DNA from: Pseudomonas ovata
GTDB taxonomy: Bacteria > Pseudomonadota > Gammaproteobacteria > Pseudomonadales > Pseudomonadaceae
Assembly (NCBI RefSeq): GCF_003131185.1
Contig: NZ_QFFU01000020.1
Location: forward strand, 1-64,000
DNA length: 64,000 nucleotides
Direction: 5' to 3'
How positions within the stretch are numbered: the stretch's first letter is position 1; every line of letters begins with the position of its first letter. Both the position numbers and the translations under genes were made by a program. The notes under the pieces are model-generated. The model did not search any database. It worked only from the letters and a program-made list of their open reading frames with translations, and was not told where the DNA came from. Shown here piece by piece: positions 26,829-35,508 of the stretch.

Positions 26829-26897
26829 AGGTGTGAATTTTATAGTCAATAAAATCAATAAGTTATTTTGTTTTTTAATGAGAGCGGTACCAAGTGC

Positions 26898-27995
26898 CTA
26901 TATGCGGCCGGCCGGCGTGTACGGTGCCGGGTCGATGATCGGCTCACGCCCCAGCAGCAGGTCACTCAGCAACTGGCACGACGCCGGCGCCAGCACCAGG
27001 CCGTTGCGGAAATGCCCGCAGTTGAGCCACAGCCCGGCGAAGCCCGGCAGCTCGCCGATAAACGGAATGCCCTCTGGCGAACCCGGCCGCAGTCCGGCCC
27101 AGTGGCCGACGATGTCCGCGTCGGCCAGCGCCGGCAGCAGGTCGATGGCCGAGGCTCTGAGGCTGGCCTGTGCCACCTCGGTCGGGGTCTTGTCGAAGCC
27201 TTCGTATTCCAGCGTGCTGCCCACCAGAATATGCCCGTCACGGCGCGGAATCGCGTAACGCCCCTTGGCCAGCACCATGCTCGGCAAAAAGTCCGCCGCG
27301 CACTTGAACAGGATCATCTGGCCCTTGACCGGCGCCACCGGCAACTCGACGCCCAAGGGCTTGAGCAACTCGCCGCTCCAGGCCCCGGCGGCCAGCACCA
27401 CCCGCTCGCTGTGGATAACCCCTTGGGCCGTGGCCACACCCAGGACCTTGCCGTGTGCGTGCACCAGCCCGGTGACCTGGCACTGCTCGCGAATCTCCAC
27501 GCCCGGCATGGCCTGCAAGGCAGCCTTGAGGGATTTGACCAGCCGCGGGTTGCGTACATTGGCCACGTCACTCATGTAGATGGCCCGTGTATAGCCAGGG
27601 CCCAGCGCCGGCACTGCGTCGTGCACCGCCGACACATCGACCCGGCTCAGCGGCCGCTGCTCACGCACCGCCCAGGCCAGCGCCTGCTCTTCATCGTCCA
27701 GGTCGAGCCAGTACAGGCCAGTGGTGTGCACTTGCGGGTCCAGCCCGGTCTGCGCATGCAGGCGCTCGCCCAGCTGTGGATAAAAATCCTGCGACCAGTG
27801 CGCCAGCGCGGTAACCGCCGCGCTGTAGCGCCACGGGTACAGTGGCGAAACGATACCGCCCCCGGCCCAGGACGATTCGCGCCCCAGCTCGGCACGCTCC
27901 AGCAGCATGACAGATTGCCCTTCGCGGGCCAGGTTCCAGGCGGTCAGCAGGCCGATCACGCCGCCGCCGATGATCACTACGGGTTGCTTGGGCAT
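26898..27995 (-). CDS. thiO: Glycine oxidase ThiO
   Basis: FAD-dependent oxidase giving the imine of glycine for the thiazole part of thiamine. The 365 residues start with the Rossmann FAD site VVIIGGGVIGLLTAWNLA and the acidic end of strand 2 (VMLLERAELG), followed by the ESSWAGGGIVSPL segment where the ThiO/DAO families contact the isoalloxazine ring, and LAAGAWSGELL near 205. The C-terminal GHFRNGLVLAPAS holds the conserved Arg that binds the substrate carboxylate. Between the pilR and pilE genes, as in other pseudomonads. Confidence 0.92.
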   Translation of the reverse strand: MPKQPVVIIGGGVIGLLTAWNLAREGQSVMLLERAELGRESSWAGGGIVSPLYPWRYSAAVTALAHWSQDFYPQLGERLHAQTGLDPQVHTTGLYWLDLDDEEQALAWAVREQRPLSRVDVSAVHDAVPALGPGYTRAIYMSDVANVRNPRLVKSLKAALQAMPGVEIREQCQVTGLVHAHGKVLGVATAQGVIHSERVVLAAGAWSGELLKPLGVELPVAPVKGQMILFKCAADFLPSMVLAKGRYAIPRRDGHILVGSTLEYEGFDKTPTEVAQASLRASAIDLLPALADADIVGHWAGLRPGSPEGIPFIGELPGFAGLWLNCGHFRNGLVLAPASCQLLSDLLLGREPIIDPAPYTPAGRI

Positions 27996-28020
27996 CTTGG
28001 TCTCAGGTCGAATCGAAAAA

Positions 28021-28422
28021 TCAGCGGCTCCAGCATTCCTTGGGCGTCATGCCGGTGGCCCCGGGGTTAGTGCGGGCGCCGGTATTGGTCAGGGTAAACA
28101 CACCGCACTTGTCGTTCAGCATTACCCCCCTGCCGGTGGCGGCCAGGCTGAAATCCTGGGCATTGAGCACCGCGACAATGCCGTACTGATCATTCCCCCC
28201 TGAAATGGACGGCCCCGGCGCCGGGGTGTTGTAGGCCCCGTTTCTCGAATACCAGCGCTCCAGCACCTGCGCCTGCTCACTCAGCAGGCTGGCAATTGCC
28301 GCCCGGTGCGTGCGCTTCACGTACTCGGTGTAGCTGGGGTAGGCGATGGCGGCCAGAATACCGACAATCGCCACCACAATCATGAGTTCGATCAAGGTAA
28401 AACCACGGTTTTTGATAGGCAT
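28021..28422 (-). CDS. pilE: Minor type IV pilin PilE
   Basis: A 133-residue prepilin: leader MPIKNRG, then FTLIELMIVVAIVGILAAIA with Glu5, helix to EYVKRTHRAAIASLL, and a short C-terminal domain with cysteines at KCGVFTL and KECWSR that can pair. Last gene of the minor-pilin operon, 12 bases after pilY1. In P. aeruginosa, PilE joins PilV, PilW, PilX and PilY1 into the pilus-priming complex. No pilY2 is present between pilY1 and pilE, unlike my memory of PAO1. Confidence 0.9.
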   Translation of the reverse strand: MPIKNRGFTLIELMIVVAIVGILAAIAYPSYTEYVKRTHRAAIASLLSEQAQVLERWYSRNGAYNTPAPGPSISGGNDQYGIVAVLNAQDFSLAATGRGVMLNDKCGVFTLTNTGARTNPGATGMTPKECWSR

Positions 28423-28434
28423 GCGTGCTCCTGG

Positions 28435-31400
28435 CTATTGGATCTGTCGCCACATGATGCGTTGATAGGTATTGGCAGGCCCTGGCGGCTCGATCAGCCT
28501 CTCGGTATTCGTACCGACAATCACGTAGCGGTTGTCATTGACGCCACCACTGCCGGCAATGTATGCCGCCAGTACCGGAATACCGCCACCAAACCCCTTG
28601 CCGGCCACCAGTCCGTCCAGGCCGTTCAAGCGTTCATCGCCATTGGTGTCGAGCACCGGATAACTGAGCATCGCCCCATTGGCCGCATCCAGCTCGAACA
28701 GGCGGCCGGTGCCGGTGCTCTCACAAGGATCGGTCGAGTTGACCGCCGCGGTGGTGAAAATGATCCGGCCCCGCGTGTTCTGCGCCGGGTAAATGATCCG
28801 CTCGCCCAGATAAGGCGCGGCGGTGGCCAGTGGCATGTACCAGCCCTTGCGCGACGTCCAGTCCACCGTATTGGTGGTGGAGGTGAAGTAGGTTGCATTG
28901 CTGCCGGTGACCGAACCGCTGATGTTCTGCACCTGCAGATTGCTCTCGACAATGTTGCCCGTGCCCGCGCTGGCATCCCAGATGGCATAGAACGCTTGTT
29001 GGGCGGTGGTTTGCTTGTCAGCGGTCTCGCTGAACTTGCCGGTGCCGAAATAGATAATCTTGCCGTTCTGCGGGTGGTCGAGCATCAGCGGTTGAACCGT
29101 GATCGGCTGGGCATCGCCGCGCGGCGCGGTGAACAGCGGCAGCCCATTGAAGGCCAGGCGCCAGCTGCTGGCGGCGGCCGAGCTGAGGTCGAATTTCCAC
29201 ATCCGTCCCTTGAGGTCGCCGGCGTAGGCGGCTTGCACTACATTCTGCGCATTGACCAACAGCCTGACCGACGACAGGCCGTTATCGGTTTCGCCACTGA
29301 CCACGACCGGTATCTGGATTTCAGTGATAAAGGCCCCGGTGTTGGCGTTGATCACGTACAGCGAAGCGCGGCCGGTGAAGCTGCCATAGCCATTGCCCAC
29401 GACCATGATGCCGGTGCCATCGGCCATGCGCGCCACTTCGGGCCTGGAATAGGTGTAGCCCAGGTTATTGAACCGGTTGTTGGTGTCGGACGTGTCGGGC
29501 GCCTTGACCTCCCACAGTGCACTGATGGTATTGCTGGTGCCCTCGAACAGCTTGATGGCGAAGAAGCCCTTACCGCCTGCGCCGGTGCCACCATAAGCCA
29601 CCGTTCGCCAGGCCGTACCGGAGCCAGCCTGGGTATCGAACACGGCAATCTGGCCGTCGACGGTGAACTTGTGCACGCCCAGGCCATAGTTGGTCGACGC
29701 GATCGTCGACAAGGAGGACAAGGCGGTGGACGGCATATACGCGTAACGACGTGTGCCGTCGCCGAGGGCAAGCACATTGAAGAAGCCATCGTTGGCGTTG
29801 ACCAGCAGGCTGCTGGTCATGCTGCTGGCCTTGGTATTCAGGTAACTGTTGTAGGTCGCATCACCCACAAGGTCGGTGGCGGTCTTGTCGCTGCCCATGG
29901 CCGCAATCAATGGTGAGTTGATAATGTCACCCAGCAGGCGGGTCCGGGTCCGCAGGCTGGCATTGGCCGTGCCCTTGGTCCAGTTGATCAGGTTCGCGCC
30001 GGTCACTCCGGTGGGCAGGCTGGTGTTGAGTACCGTCTGCTGGGCCGGGGCAAAGTTGTTGTAGTCCAGGCTGATACGGGCCGGTGTCGCGCCGGTGCTC
30101 CAGGACTCGAAGGTCGGCGCCGCGGTGGTGCTGGTAATGGTCGTGTCCGTCGTCCAGGCGACGCTGCCGACGGCACCGGTGCTGGGATTGAGGCTGAAGG
30201 CGCGGACAGTGCCGCGCCAGTCAACCGGGTCATACAGCGTCTGGTAAAAGCGGCTGTCGCCTTGCAGGGTCGAGGTGTTGGCGGCACCACCGCCACCGGA
30301 GCTGGCCTTGGCATAGATATCACTCAGTGCCAGGTTCAGCGCCGTATTCAGCCCGGCACTGTCATTGGCCTGAAAGTACAGGCCACGGCCATGATCGCTG
30401 TTGGCCGCATCGATCAGCATCTGGTTATCCAGGGTAAAGCCGATGGCATAGGTGTTCATGTTCTGCGTCGGAAAACCCGCGATGTCCCAGCTCTTGCCGG
30501 TCAGGTCGCCGGCAGGGGTGCGCGAGTTCTTGCGCATGTCGATGTCGTAGGCGAACTTGGCGATGTCATCGAGGTACAGGGTGTCACCCTCCCCGTCCCC
30601 CGCAAGATTGGGACCATCGTTAGGCTTCCCGTCCCAATTGGGCAGCAAGCGGCTTGGGTCGTCCGGGTCATTGGTGGGAAAGGTGCGGTCATAGGTGGGC
30701 AGGCCGTCGGTGATCACCACGCCGTAGTTTTTCTGGCAGCGGTACTGGATCGGGCTGGTGAAGGTCGTTGGCGAGCCGGTGTAGGCCGGCGATGGCGCCA
30801 GGCCGCGCATGTAGCGGGTCACCTGGTAGTAGGTCTCGGCCAGTGGTGTGTTGGCCTCGGCCTTGATGCCGGAGATGGCCGTGCGCAGGCTAGTGTAGTT
30901 GGCATCGGCCGTCTGCTGGCTGATGGCGCTCTGGTAGGTCGTGGCGGCCATTGGCGACAGGTCGGCAATCGGCTGGATGATCTTGCCGCCCGGACCTGGA
31001 TCACCGCTGATGGGTGGATTGTAGCCGGCCAGCCCGATGCGCAGGGCGCGGTTGTTCTGCACCAGGTTCAGCGCCACGGAGATGGCCGTGGTCAGGCGGC
31101 TCTGGGTCGGGATGCCCGAGACACTGCGTCCGGCATTGAGCTCGGCCATCAGGTAGGCCAGGTAGTTGATCGGGTAGCGGGTGTCGCCGGAACCGGCCGG
31201 GTCGGCCAGCGCCACGCAGACGACAGTCGAATTCAGCAATGAGGCGTTGCGATAGAAGGCATACGAGCCGTTGTTGCAGTTGCCCCGGCTCAGGCTGGCG
31301 AGAAATACATAGTCGGCCGTGCCATTGCTGATCGGCTCGGCCGAATAACTGCACAGGAACAGAAAGCAGTTGTAATTGGCCTTGGAGACCGGCCCCCAGT

Positions 31401-31611
31401 TGGTCGCAGGGTTATACCCCGGCGCGGTCAGGATAGTGTCCATACTGCCGGAGTTATCCACTTGCAGCATGACGTTGGGCGTGACCGCAGACGAGCTGAG
31501 CAGCGGCACCTGCGAGGGGTTGAAGGCGTAGGCCGGCGCCGCCAGGTACAAGGCCAGCAGTGCACCGCAACCGAGTTTCAAGCCATGGCGCAGCGCCCTA
31601 GCAATTGGCAT
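28435..31611 (-). CDS. pilY1: Pilus tip adhesin / biogenesis factor PilY1
   Basis: Large secreted tip protein of type IV pili that works in adhesion, surface sensing and priming. The 1058-residue product (ATG at 31611; 14-base overlap with pilX) begins with a signal peptide (LKLGCGALLALYLAAPAYA), then a von Willebrand A-like domain whose metal site is LQVDNSGSMDT near residue 45; the C-terminal half is the beta-propeller, and a calcium loop of EF-hand type, DTNGDERLNGLDG, lies near residue 990. Length (1058 against about 1160 in P. aeruginosa) suggests a shorter variable VWA part. Confidence 0.93.
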   Translation of the reverse strand: MPIARALRHGLKLGCGALLALYLAAPAYAFNPSQVPLLSSSAVTPNVMLQVDNSGSMDTILTAPGYNPATNWGPVSKANYNCFLFLCSYSAEPISNGTADYVFLASLSRGNCNNGSYAFYRNASLLNSTVVCVALADPAGSGDTRYPINYLAYLMAELNAGRSVSGIPTQSRLTTAISVALNLVQNNRALRIGLAGYNPPISGDPGPGGKIIQPIADLSPMAATTYQSAISQQTADANYTSLRTAISGIKAEANTPLAETYYQVTRYMRGLAPSPAYTGSPTTFTSPIQYRCQKNYGVVITDGLPTYDRTFPTNDPDDPSRLLPNWDGKPNDGPNLAGDGEGDTLYLDDIAKFAYDIDMRKNSRTPAGDLTGKSWDIAGFPTQNMNTYAIGFTLDNQMLIDAANSDHGRGLYFQANDSAGLNTALNLALSDIYAKASSGGGGAANTSTLQGDSRFYQTLYDPVDWRGTVRAFSLNPSTGAVGSVAWTTDTTITSTTAAPTFESWSTGATPARISLDYNNFAPAQQTVLNTSLPTGVTGANLINWTKGTANASLRTRTRLLGDIINSPLIAAMGSDKTATDLVGDATYNSYLNTKASSMTSSLLVNANDGFFNVLALGDGTRRYAYMPSTALSSLSTIASTNYGLGVHKFTVDGQIAVFDTQAGSGTAWRTVAYGGTGAGGKGFFAIKLFEGTSNTISALWEVKAPDTSDTNNRFNNLGYTYSRPEVARMADGTGIMVVGNGYGSFTGRASLYVINANTGAFITEIQIPVVVSGETDNGLSSVRLLVNAQNVVQAAYAGDLKGRMWKFDLSSAAASSWRLAFNGLPLFTAPRGDAQPITVQPLMLDHPQNGKIIYFGTGKFSETADKQTTAQQAFYAIWDASAGTGNIVESNLQVQNISGSVTGSNATYFTSTTNTVDWTSRKGWYMPLATAAPYLGERIIYPAQNTRGRIIFTTAAVNSTDPCESTGTGRLFELDAANGAMLSYPVLDTNGDERLNGLDGLVAGKGFGGGIPVLAAYIAGSGGVNDNRYVIVGTNTERLIEPPGPANTYQRIMWRQIQ

Positions 31612-32101
31612 AGATGCTCTCCAGGACCGTGCGCGAGTTTCCATTGATGGCCACCGCCGTCACCCGGTACATCGTGACCACCCCCGAGCCAGGACACGTG
31701 GCCGGCCGTTTGATCGGCGTGTTCGTGGTGCCCAGCTTCTGAATGCCGTACAGCCCCTCATCGACTCTGATCCAGTTCACTCCCGACGTGGCATTGACGC
31801 CTGGCCCTGTCACGCTGGTCGACTCGGCAGGCGGTGCGCACGCAACGGTCCCGGTGCATTGGGCCAGGTTGAAGCCACTGACAATGGTCGACTCGCCCCG
31901 GCGCAAGACCGCTTCGGCGGCCTGAAAAGATTTATTACGCTGGCCGACACTGCCGGCCATTTTTTCCTGCAACGTGGCGTTCTGCATCGAGGAGATGCCC
32001 AGCATCGTCAACAGCAGCAGAAATACCAGGCTGACCAGCAGCACCATGCCGCGCTGGCGGGCGGCAAAGGTGGGCACGGTACGCAACGGCAAATTCTTCA
32101 T
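31598..32101 (-). CDS. pilX: Minor pilin PilX
   Basis: A 167-residue PilX with an unusually long leader ending FAARQRG, then MVLLVSLVFLLLLTMLGIS and the family motif MQNATLQEKMAGSVGQRNKS. Position 5 of the mature protein is Val, not Glu: this is the pattern expected of a tip pseudopilin (GspK-like) rather than of a subunit entering after another. The ATG at 32101 has AAGAGG nine bases upstream; a TTG at 32119 overlaps the pilW stop. Overlaps pilY1 by 14 bases. Confidence 0.88.
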   Translation of the reverse strand: MKNLPLRTVPTFAARQRGMVLLVSLVFLLLLTMLGISSMQNATLQEKMAGSVGQRNKSFQAAEAVLRRGESTIVSGFNLAQCTGTVACAPPAESTSVTGPGVNATSGVNWIRVDEGLYGIQKLGTTNTPIKRPATCPGSGVVTMYRVTAVAINGNSRTVLESIYANC

Positions 32102-32115
32102 TGCATCCGGCCTCT

Positions 32116-32772
32116 TCAAAAACGATTGCGCAGGTACGCGACTACGGAATAGGGCTGATCCTCGGCGCGGCCCTCGGGGTCCCTCAGCACAAGGTTAAGG
32201 CGCACACTGCGGATCTTCGAGGCGTTAGCTGCGGTGATGACATTGGTATAGCTCATCGGATTGCCGGTAACGCCGAAAAATACGTCGAATGTCTCGACGT
32301 TCTGCAGCAAGGGCTGCCCATTGAGGGACAAAGTGCGGTTGCTGTAGCTGTACACCAGTTGACGCAACGGGAAGGCCGTCTGCCCGGCTGCAGGTGCGCG
32401 TGCGCCTGAGTAGAGCTGGGCACCGGTCTGGCAATCCGACAGGATCGTCCAGGTGGGCGCGGTGCCGGCAGTACCAATATCGGCGGTGATCAGCGTCAGG
32501 GTGTTGGTGGTGTTATTCCACAGTATTGCTTCATTCAGTTCTGCCGGACGGGCAAAATCCTGGCAGCCGTACATGTCGGTCATGCGCAATTCCTGAATCA
32601 TCTTGCTCAGCACGAAGCGGGCATCTTCCTGCATGCGCGCGGCGGCGTTCTGACTCAGGAAGGTGGCCCGCGACGAGGTGAATATCTGGATGACGCCCAG
32701 GCTGACCACCAGCCCCAGCACCAGCGCGACCATGATCTCGACCAGGCCGAAGCCCTGGCTGGTCCGCCTCAT
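32116..32772 (-). CDS. pilW: Minor pilin PilW
   Basis: A 218-residue minor pilin: leader MRRTSQG, then FGLVEIMVALVLGLVVSLGV with Glu5, followed by the PilW motif FLSQNAAARMQEDARFVLSKMI and cysteines in YGCQDFA and LSDCQTGA. Together with PilV, PilX, PilE and PilY1 it forms the initiating complex of the pilus. Its ATG overlaps the pilV stop by four bases (ATGA). Confidence 0.9.
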   Translation of the reverse strand: MRRTSQGFGLVEIMVALVLGLVVSLGVIQIFTSSRATFLSQNAAARMQEDARFVLSKMIQELRMTDMYGCQDFARPAELNEAILWNNTTNTLTLITADIGTAGTAPTWTILSDCQTGAQLYSGARAPAAGQTAFPLRQLVYSYSNRTLSLNGQPLLQNVETFDVFFGVTGNPMSYTNVITAANASKIRSVRLNLVLRDPEGRAEDQPYSVVAYLRNRF

Positions 32773-33284
32773 GGGTTCACCCCGACCCGTGAACTGAGCA
32801 CAAAGGAGCCCTGATTAGTGGTGGCCGGTGCCTGCCCGGCGGCAAGCGCGGCGGCACTGTCAGCGCGGGTTTCGTCCCAGACAATGGTAATGGTCACCAC
32901 CGGTCTGTCGATCAAGATCCTGCTGTTGGCCCCGGCGGTGGTGCCGGCAAAGGCCTCGATATTCCTCTTGAAATCCATCAGGTCCTGGTCCCGCGCACTG
33001 GTGCCGGACGTGGGGGCAGCGCTCAGGCTGGCCAGCGCATAGGTCGCCAGCACATTGGCCGCCCCATTTTCAGTGGCATTACCATCCACATTGGCACGTA
33101 TGCGGTCGAGCATGTCATAGGCAATAAAGCTGGCCTGGCTGGCCATGGCCGAGCTGTCGGTGTATTTCAGGGCATTGATCTGGATGGCCGCCGCCCCCAG
33201 CAGGCCGATGGCCAGGACCAGCAGCGAGACCAGCACCTCGATCAGCGTCATGCCGGCCTGGGTACATCGGGGGGTGCGATTCAT
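32769..33284 (-). CDS. pilV: Minor pilin PilV
   Basis: A 171-residue minor pilin with leader ending TQAG, then MTLIEVLVSLLVLAIGLLGAA with Glu5, typical for PilV/GspI-type proteins, and the helix QASFIAYDMLDRIRANVDGN. The ATG at 33284 overlaps the fimU-like stop by four bases; an upstream in-frame start lies inside that gene. Second gene of the operon. Confidence 0.9.
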   Translation of the reverse strand: MNRTPRCTQAGMTLIEVLVSLLVLAIGLLGAAAIQINALKYTDSSAMASQASFIAYDMLDRIRANVDGNATENGAANVLATYALASLSAAPTSGTSARDQDLMDFKRNIEAFAGTTAGANSRILIDRPVVTITIVWDETRADSAAALAAGQAPATTNQGSFVLSSRVGVNP

Positions 33285-33754
33285 GGGCAGCTTCCATTCA
33301 AGATTCGTCCAGTCAGGCAAATCCCCAGCGTCTTGGTGATCGTGCCGCGCGTGTAGGTCATGGTCACGTTGGCGCCAGGCGTCGACAGGCCACCCAGGTT
33401 ATTGAATTCGAGGGCCGCCACATTGCCGGTGCCCAGCGTGGCACCGCCAGACAGGGCCTCTACCTTGCGCAAGACCGTGGGGCTGGTGACTGACGCCTCG
33501 CTGGCGCGAATGACCAGCAACCCTGAAGTCCAGTCGCCTGCCGTGACAGGTGCAATACGCATGGTCACCCCGCGGTTGATCGCTTCCAACCGCGCATAGT
33601 TAAGCGCATGTTGCAGGTCACCCACCTCGGCATCAGCCCGATTGCCCTGCATTGTCTGGGTAAAACTGGGCATGGCAACGGCGGCCAGTATGCCCACGAT
33701 CGACACAGTGATTAACAGTTCGACGAGGCTGAACCCCTTGGTTGCATCGCGCAT
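33281..33754 (-). CDS. fimU: FimU/FimT-like (GspH-type) pseudopilin
   Basis: A 157-residue GspH-family pseudopilin, first of the minor-pilin operon: leader MRDATKG, then FSLVELLITVSIVGILAAVA with Glu5, the LQHALNYARLEAINRGVTM helix and a C-terminal cysteine pair (GICLTGRILNGSCP). The true start is the ATG at 33754; the open frame continues upstream to 33949 through a MITE-like palindrome, giving a spurious N-terminal extension. FimU is assigned by operon position; FimT and FimU are hard to tell apart by sequence. Confidence 0.82.
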   Translation of the reverse strand: MRDATKGFSLVELLITVSIVGILAAVAMPSFTQTMQGNRADAEVGDLQHALNYARLEAINRGVTMRIAPVTAGDWTSGLLVIRASEASVTSPTVLRKVEALSGGATLGTGNVAALEFNNLGGLSTPGANVTMTYTRGTITKTLGICLTGRILNGSCP

Positions 33755-33779
33755 TGGGTGTCTCCTTGACGTAAGAGCA

Positions 33780-33909
33780 CCTCTAAAAACTACCTGCGTT
33801 GTCATCGCTGCGTTAAAAACAGGCTCAAAATGCTCATTTACAATCTGTAAACTCCGCTTTTTCGCCTGTTTTTGCCTTGCGCTGACTGCCTCGCCTACGT
33901 TTTTAGAGG
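33780..33909. repeat. MITE-like 130-bp palindromic element
   Basis: Bounded by perfect 11-bp inverted repeats CCTCTAAAAAC / GTTTTTAGAGG, with an inner inverted pair AAAAACAGG / CCTGTTTTT and a central TTTACAatcTGTAAA. I recall closely similar sequences dispersed in many Pseudomonas genomes, often mis-translated as a small protein containing EAVSARQ and NEHFEPVFNAAMTT. It lies 25 bases upstream of the fimU-like ATG. No transposase is in the window. Confidence 0.85.
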
Positions 33910-34017
33910 CACCCGTAACGACTATAAAGCCGCTGCAACATGGGACCACTCTAGAGGGATATACGGTCCTTTGGCCATGACGAGTGTAGGAAATGTACTT
34001 CCAGGGAGGGAGAACTG

Positions 34018-34512
34018 ATGAAAGAGCGCGGTTTTACGCTGGTAGAGCTGATGGTCGGCATGGCCGTGGTGGCGATTCTGACCCAGGCGGCTGTACCGCA
34101 GCTGAGCCAGATGCTACAGGCCCAGCAGCGCCTGGCGGCGGCGCGGGAGCTGGCCAGCGGCATCCGCTCGGCCAGGGTCGCGGCCATTACCCGCCACCAG
34201 GCGGTCAGTATCCAGGCAATCGATGAGGACTGGAGCCAGGGCTGGCGCATCGTCGTCGAACAAAAGGGCATCGCCCCGAACGACGCGTTGCTGGTCGAGC
34301 GCATGCTGAGCGGCCAGGTACGCATCGTCGGCAACAGCAAGGTTGCGCAAAAGCTCAGTTTCGGTGGGTTGGGCGGCCTGCTCGGGGCGGGCAACGGCAC
34401 CTTGTTCGTGTGCCTGAACGACCGCCCGGCCAGCCACTACCAGGTGGTGGTGGCCGTGACCGGGCAGGTGCGGGTCATCGAGCAGCAGGCCAGTCAGGCC
34501 TACTGCGGTTGA
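34018..34512 (+). CDS. fimT: FimT-like (GspH-type) pseudopilin
   Basis: A 164-residue pseudopilin: short leader MKERG, then FTLVELMVGMAVVAILTQAA with Glu5, and a GspH-type domain with the AARELASGIRSARVAAITRHQAV helix and two cysteines (FVCLNDR, AYCG). GGGAGGGAG precedes the ATG. It is transcribed away from the fimU-like operon; from memory, P. aeruginosa fimT and fimU are codirectional, so orientation differs here. FimT homologues bind DNA for natural transformation in some species; no such claim can be read from this sequence. Confidence 0.8.
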   Translation: MKERGFTLVELMVGMAVVAILTQAAVPQLSQMLQAQQRLAAARELASGIRSARVAAITRHQAVSIQAIDEDWSQGWRIVVEQKGIAPNDALLVERMLSGQVRIVGNSKVAQKLSFGGLGGLLGAGNGTLFVCLNDRPASHYQVVVAVTGQVRVIEQQASQAYCG

Positions 34513-34527
34513 CGCCTCAGGCGCACC

Positions 34528-35475
34528 TCAGGTCAGCGACTTGACGCGCAGTTCCTTGGGCATCGAGAATGTGACGTTTTCCGGGCGACCAATCAGCTCT
34601 TCGGCGCCGGTCGCGCCCCAGGCATGCAACTGCTCGATCACGCCACGCACCAGCACTTCGGGAGCCGAGGCGCCGGCGGTGATGCCGATGCGGGTCACGC
34701 CGTCGAACCAGCTGCGTTGCAGGTCTTGGGCGCCGTCGATGAGGTAGGCCGGCGTGGCCATGCGCTCGGCCAGTTCACGCAGGCGATTGGAGTTGGAGCT
34801 GTTGGGGCTGCCCACCACCAGCACCACTTCGCAGTCGTCGGCCAGTTGCTTGACCGCATCCTGGCGGTTTTGCGTGGCGTAGCAGATATCGTCCTTGCGC
34901 GGTCCGCCAATGGCCGGGAAGCGCGTGCGCAGCGCGTCGATGACGCGGCTGGTGTCGTCCATCGACAGCGTGGTCTGGGTCACGAAGGCCAGGCGCTCGG
35001 GGTCGCGCACCTGCAGGTTGGCAACGTCCTCTTCGTCCTCGACCAGGTAGATCGAGCCGCCATTGCTGGCGTCGTACTGGCCCATGGTGCCTTCGACTTC
35101 CGGGTGGCCTTCGTGGCCGATCAGGATGCATTCGCGCCCGTCGCGGCTGTACTTGGCCACCTCGATGTGCACCTTGGTCACCAGCGGACAGGTGGCGTCG
35201 AAGACTTTCAGGCCGCGCCCGGCCGCCTCGTTGCGCACCGCCTGGGAGACGCCGTGGGCACTGAAGATGACGATGACGTCGTCCGGCACCTGATCAAGCT
35301 CCTCGACGAAGATCGCGCCACGCGAGCGCAGGTCTTCGACGACGAATTTGTTGTGAACCACTTCATGACGCACGTAAATCGGCGGGCCGAACACTTCCAG
35401 GGCACGATTGACGATTTCGATCGCACGGTCCACACCGGCGCAGAAGCCGCGGGGGTTGGCGAGTTTGATGTGCAT
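34528..35475 (-). CDS. ispH: HMB-PP reductase IspH
   Basis: Last step of the MEP isoprenoid pathway: reduces HMB-PP to IPP and DMAPP using a [4Fe-4S] cluster. In the 315-residue protein the cluster cysteines are Cys12 (RGFCAGV), Cys96 (DATCPLV) and Cys198 (DDICYATQ), and the catalytic Glu lies in HEGHPEVEGT near 127. Minus strand, downstream of fkpB; repeat copy 7 sits between the two, so the usual close lspA-fkpB-ispH linkage is interrupted by about 190 bases. Confidence 0.95.
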   Translation of the reverse strand: MHIKLANPRGFCAGVDRAIEIVNRALEVFGPPIYVRHEVVHNKFVVEDLRSRGAIFVEELDQVPDDVIVIFSAHGVSQAVRNEAAGRGLKVFDATCPLVTKVHIEVAKYSRDGRECILIGHEGHPEVEGTMGQYDASNGGSIYLVEDEEDVANLQVRDPERLAFVTQTTLSMDDTSRVIDALRTRFPAIGGPRKDDICYATQNRQDAVKQLADDCEVVLVVGSPNSSNSNRLRELAERMATPAYLIDGAQDLQRSWFDGVTRIGITAGASAPEVLVRGVIEQLHAWGATGAEELIGRPENVTFSMPKELRVKSLT

Positions 35476-35508
35476 GCTGTGCCTCGTATTGTGGGGCTGA
35501 TCACCGGT

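Noticed and set aside
33281..33949. Extended fimU-like protein beginning at 33949
   Set aside because: The first 65 residues translate the MITE-like palindrome; the pilin leader MRDATKG at 33754 is the proper start.
33940..33960. Possible sigma-54 promoter (GTGGTCCCATGTTGCAG on the minus strand) for the minor-pilin operon
   Set aside because: The GG-to-GC distance is one base too short for RpoN and the block lacks GGCAC.
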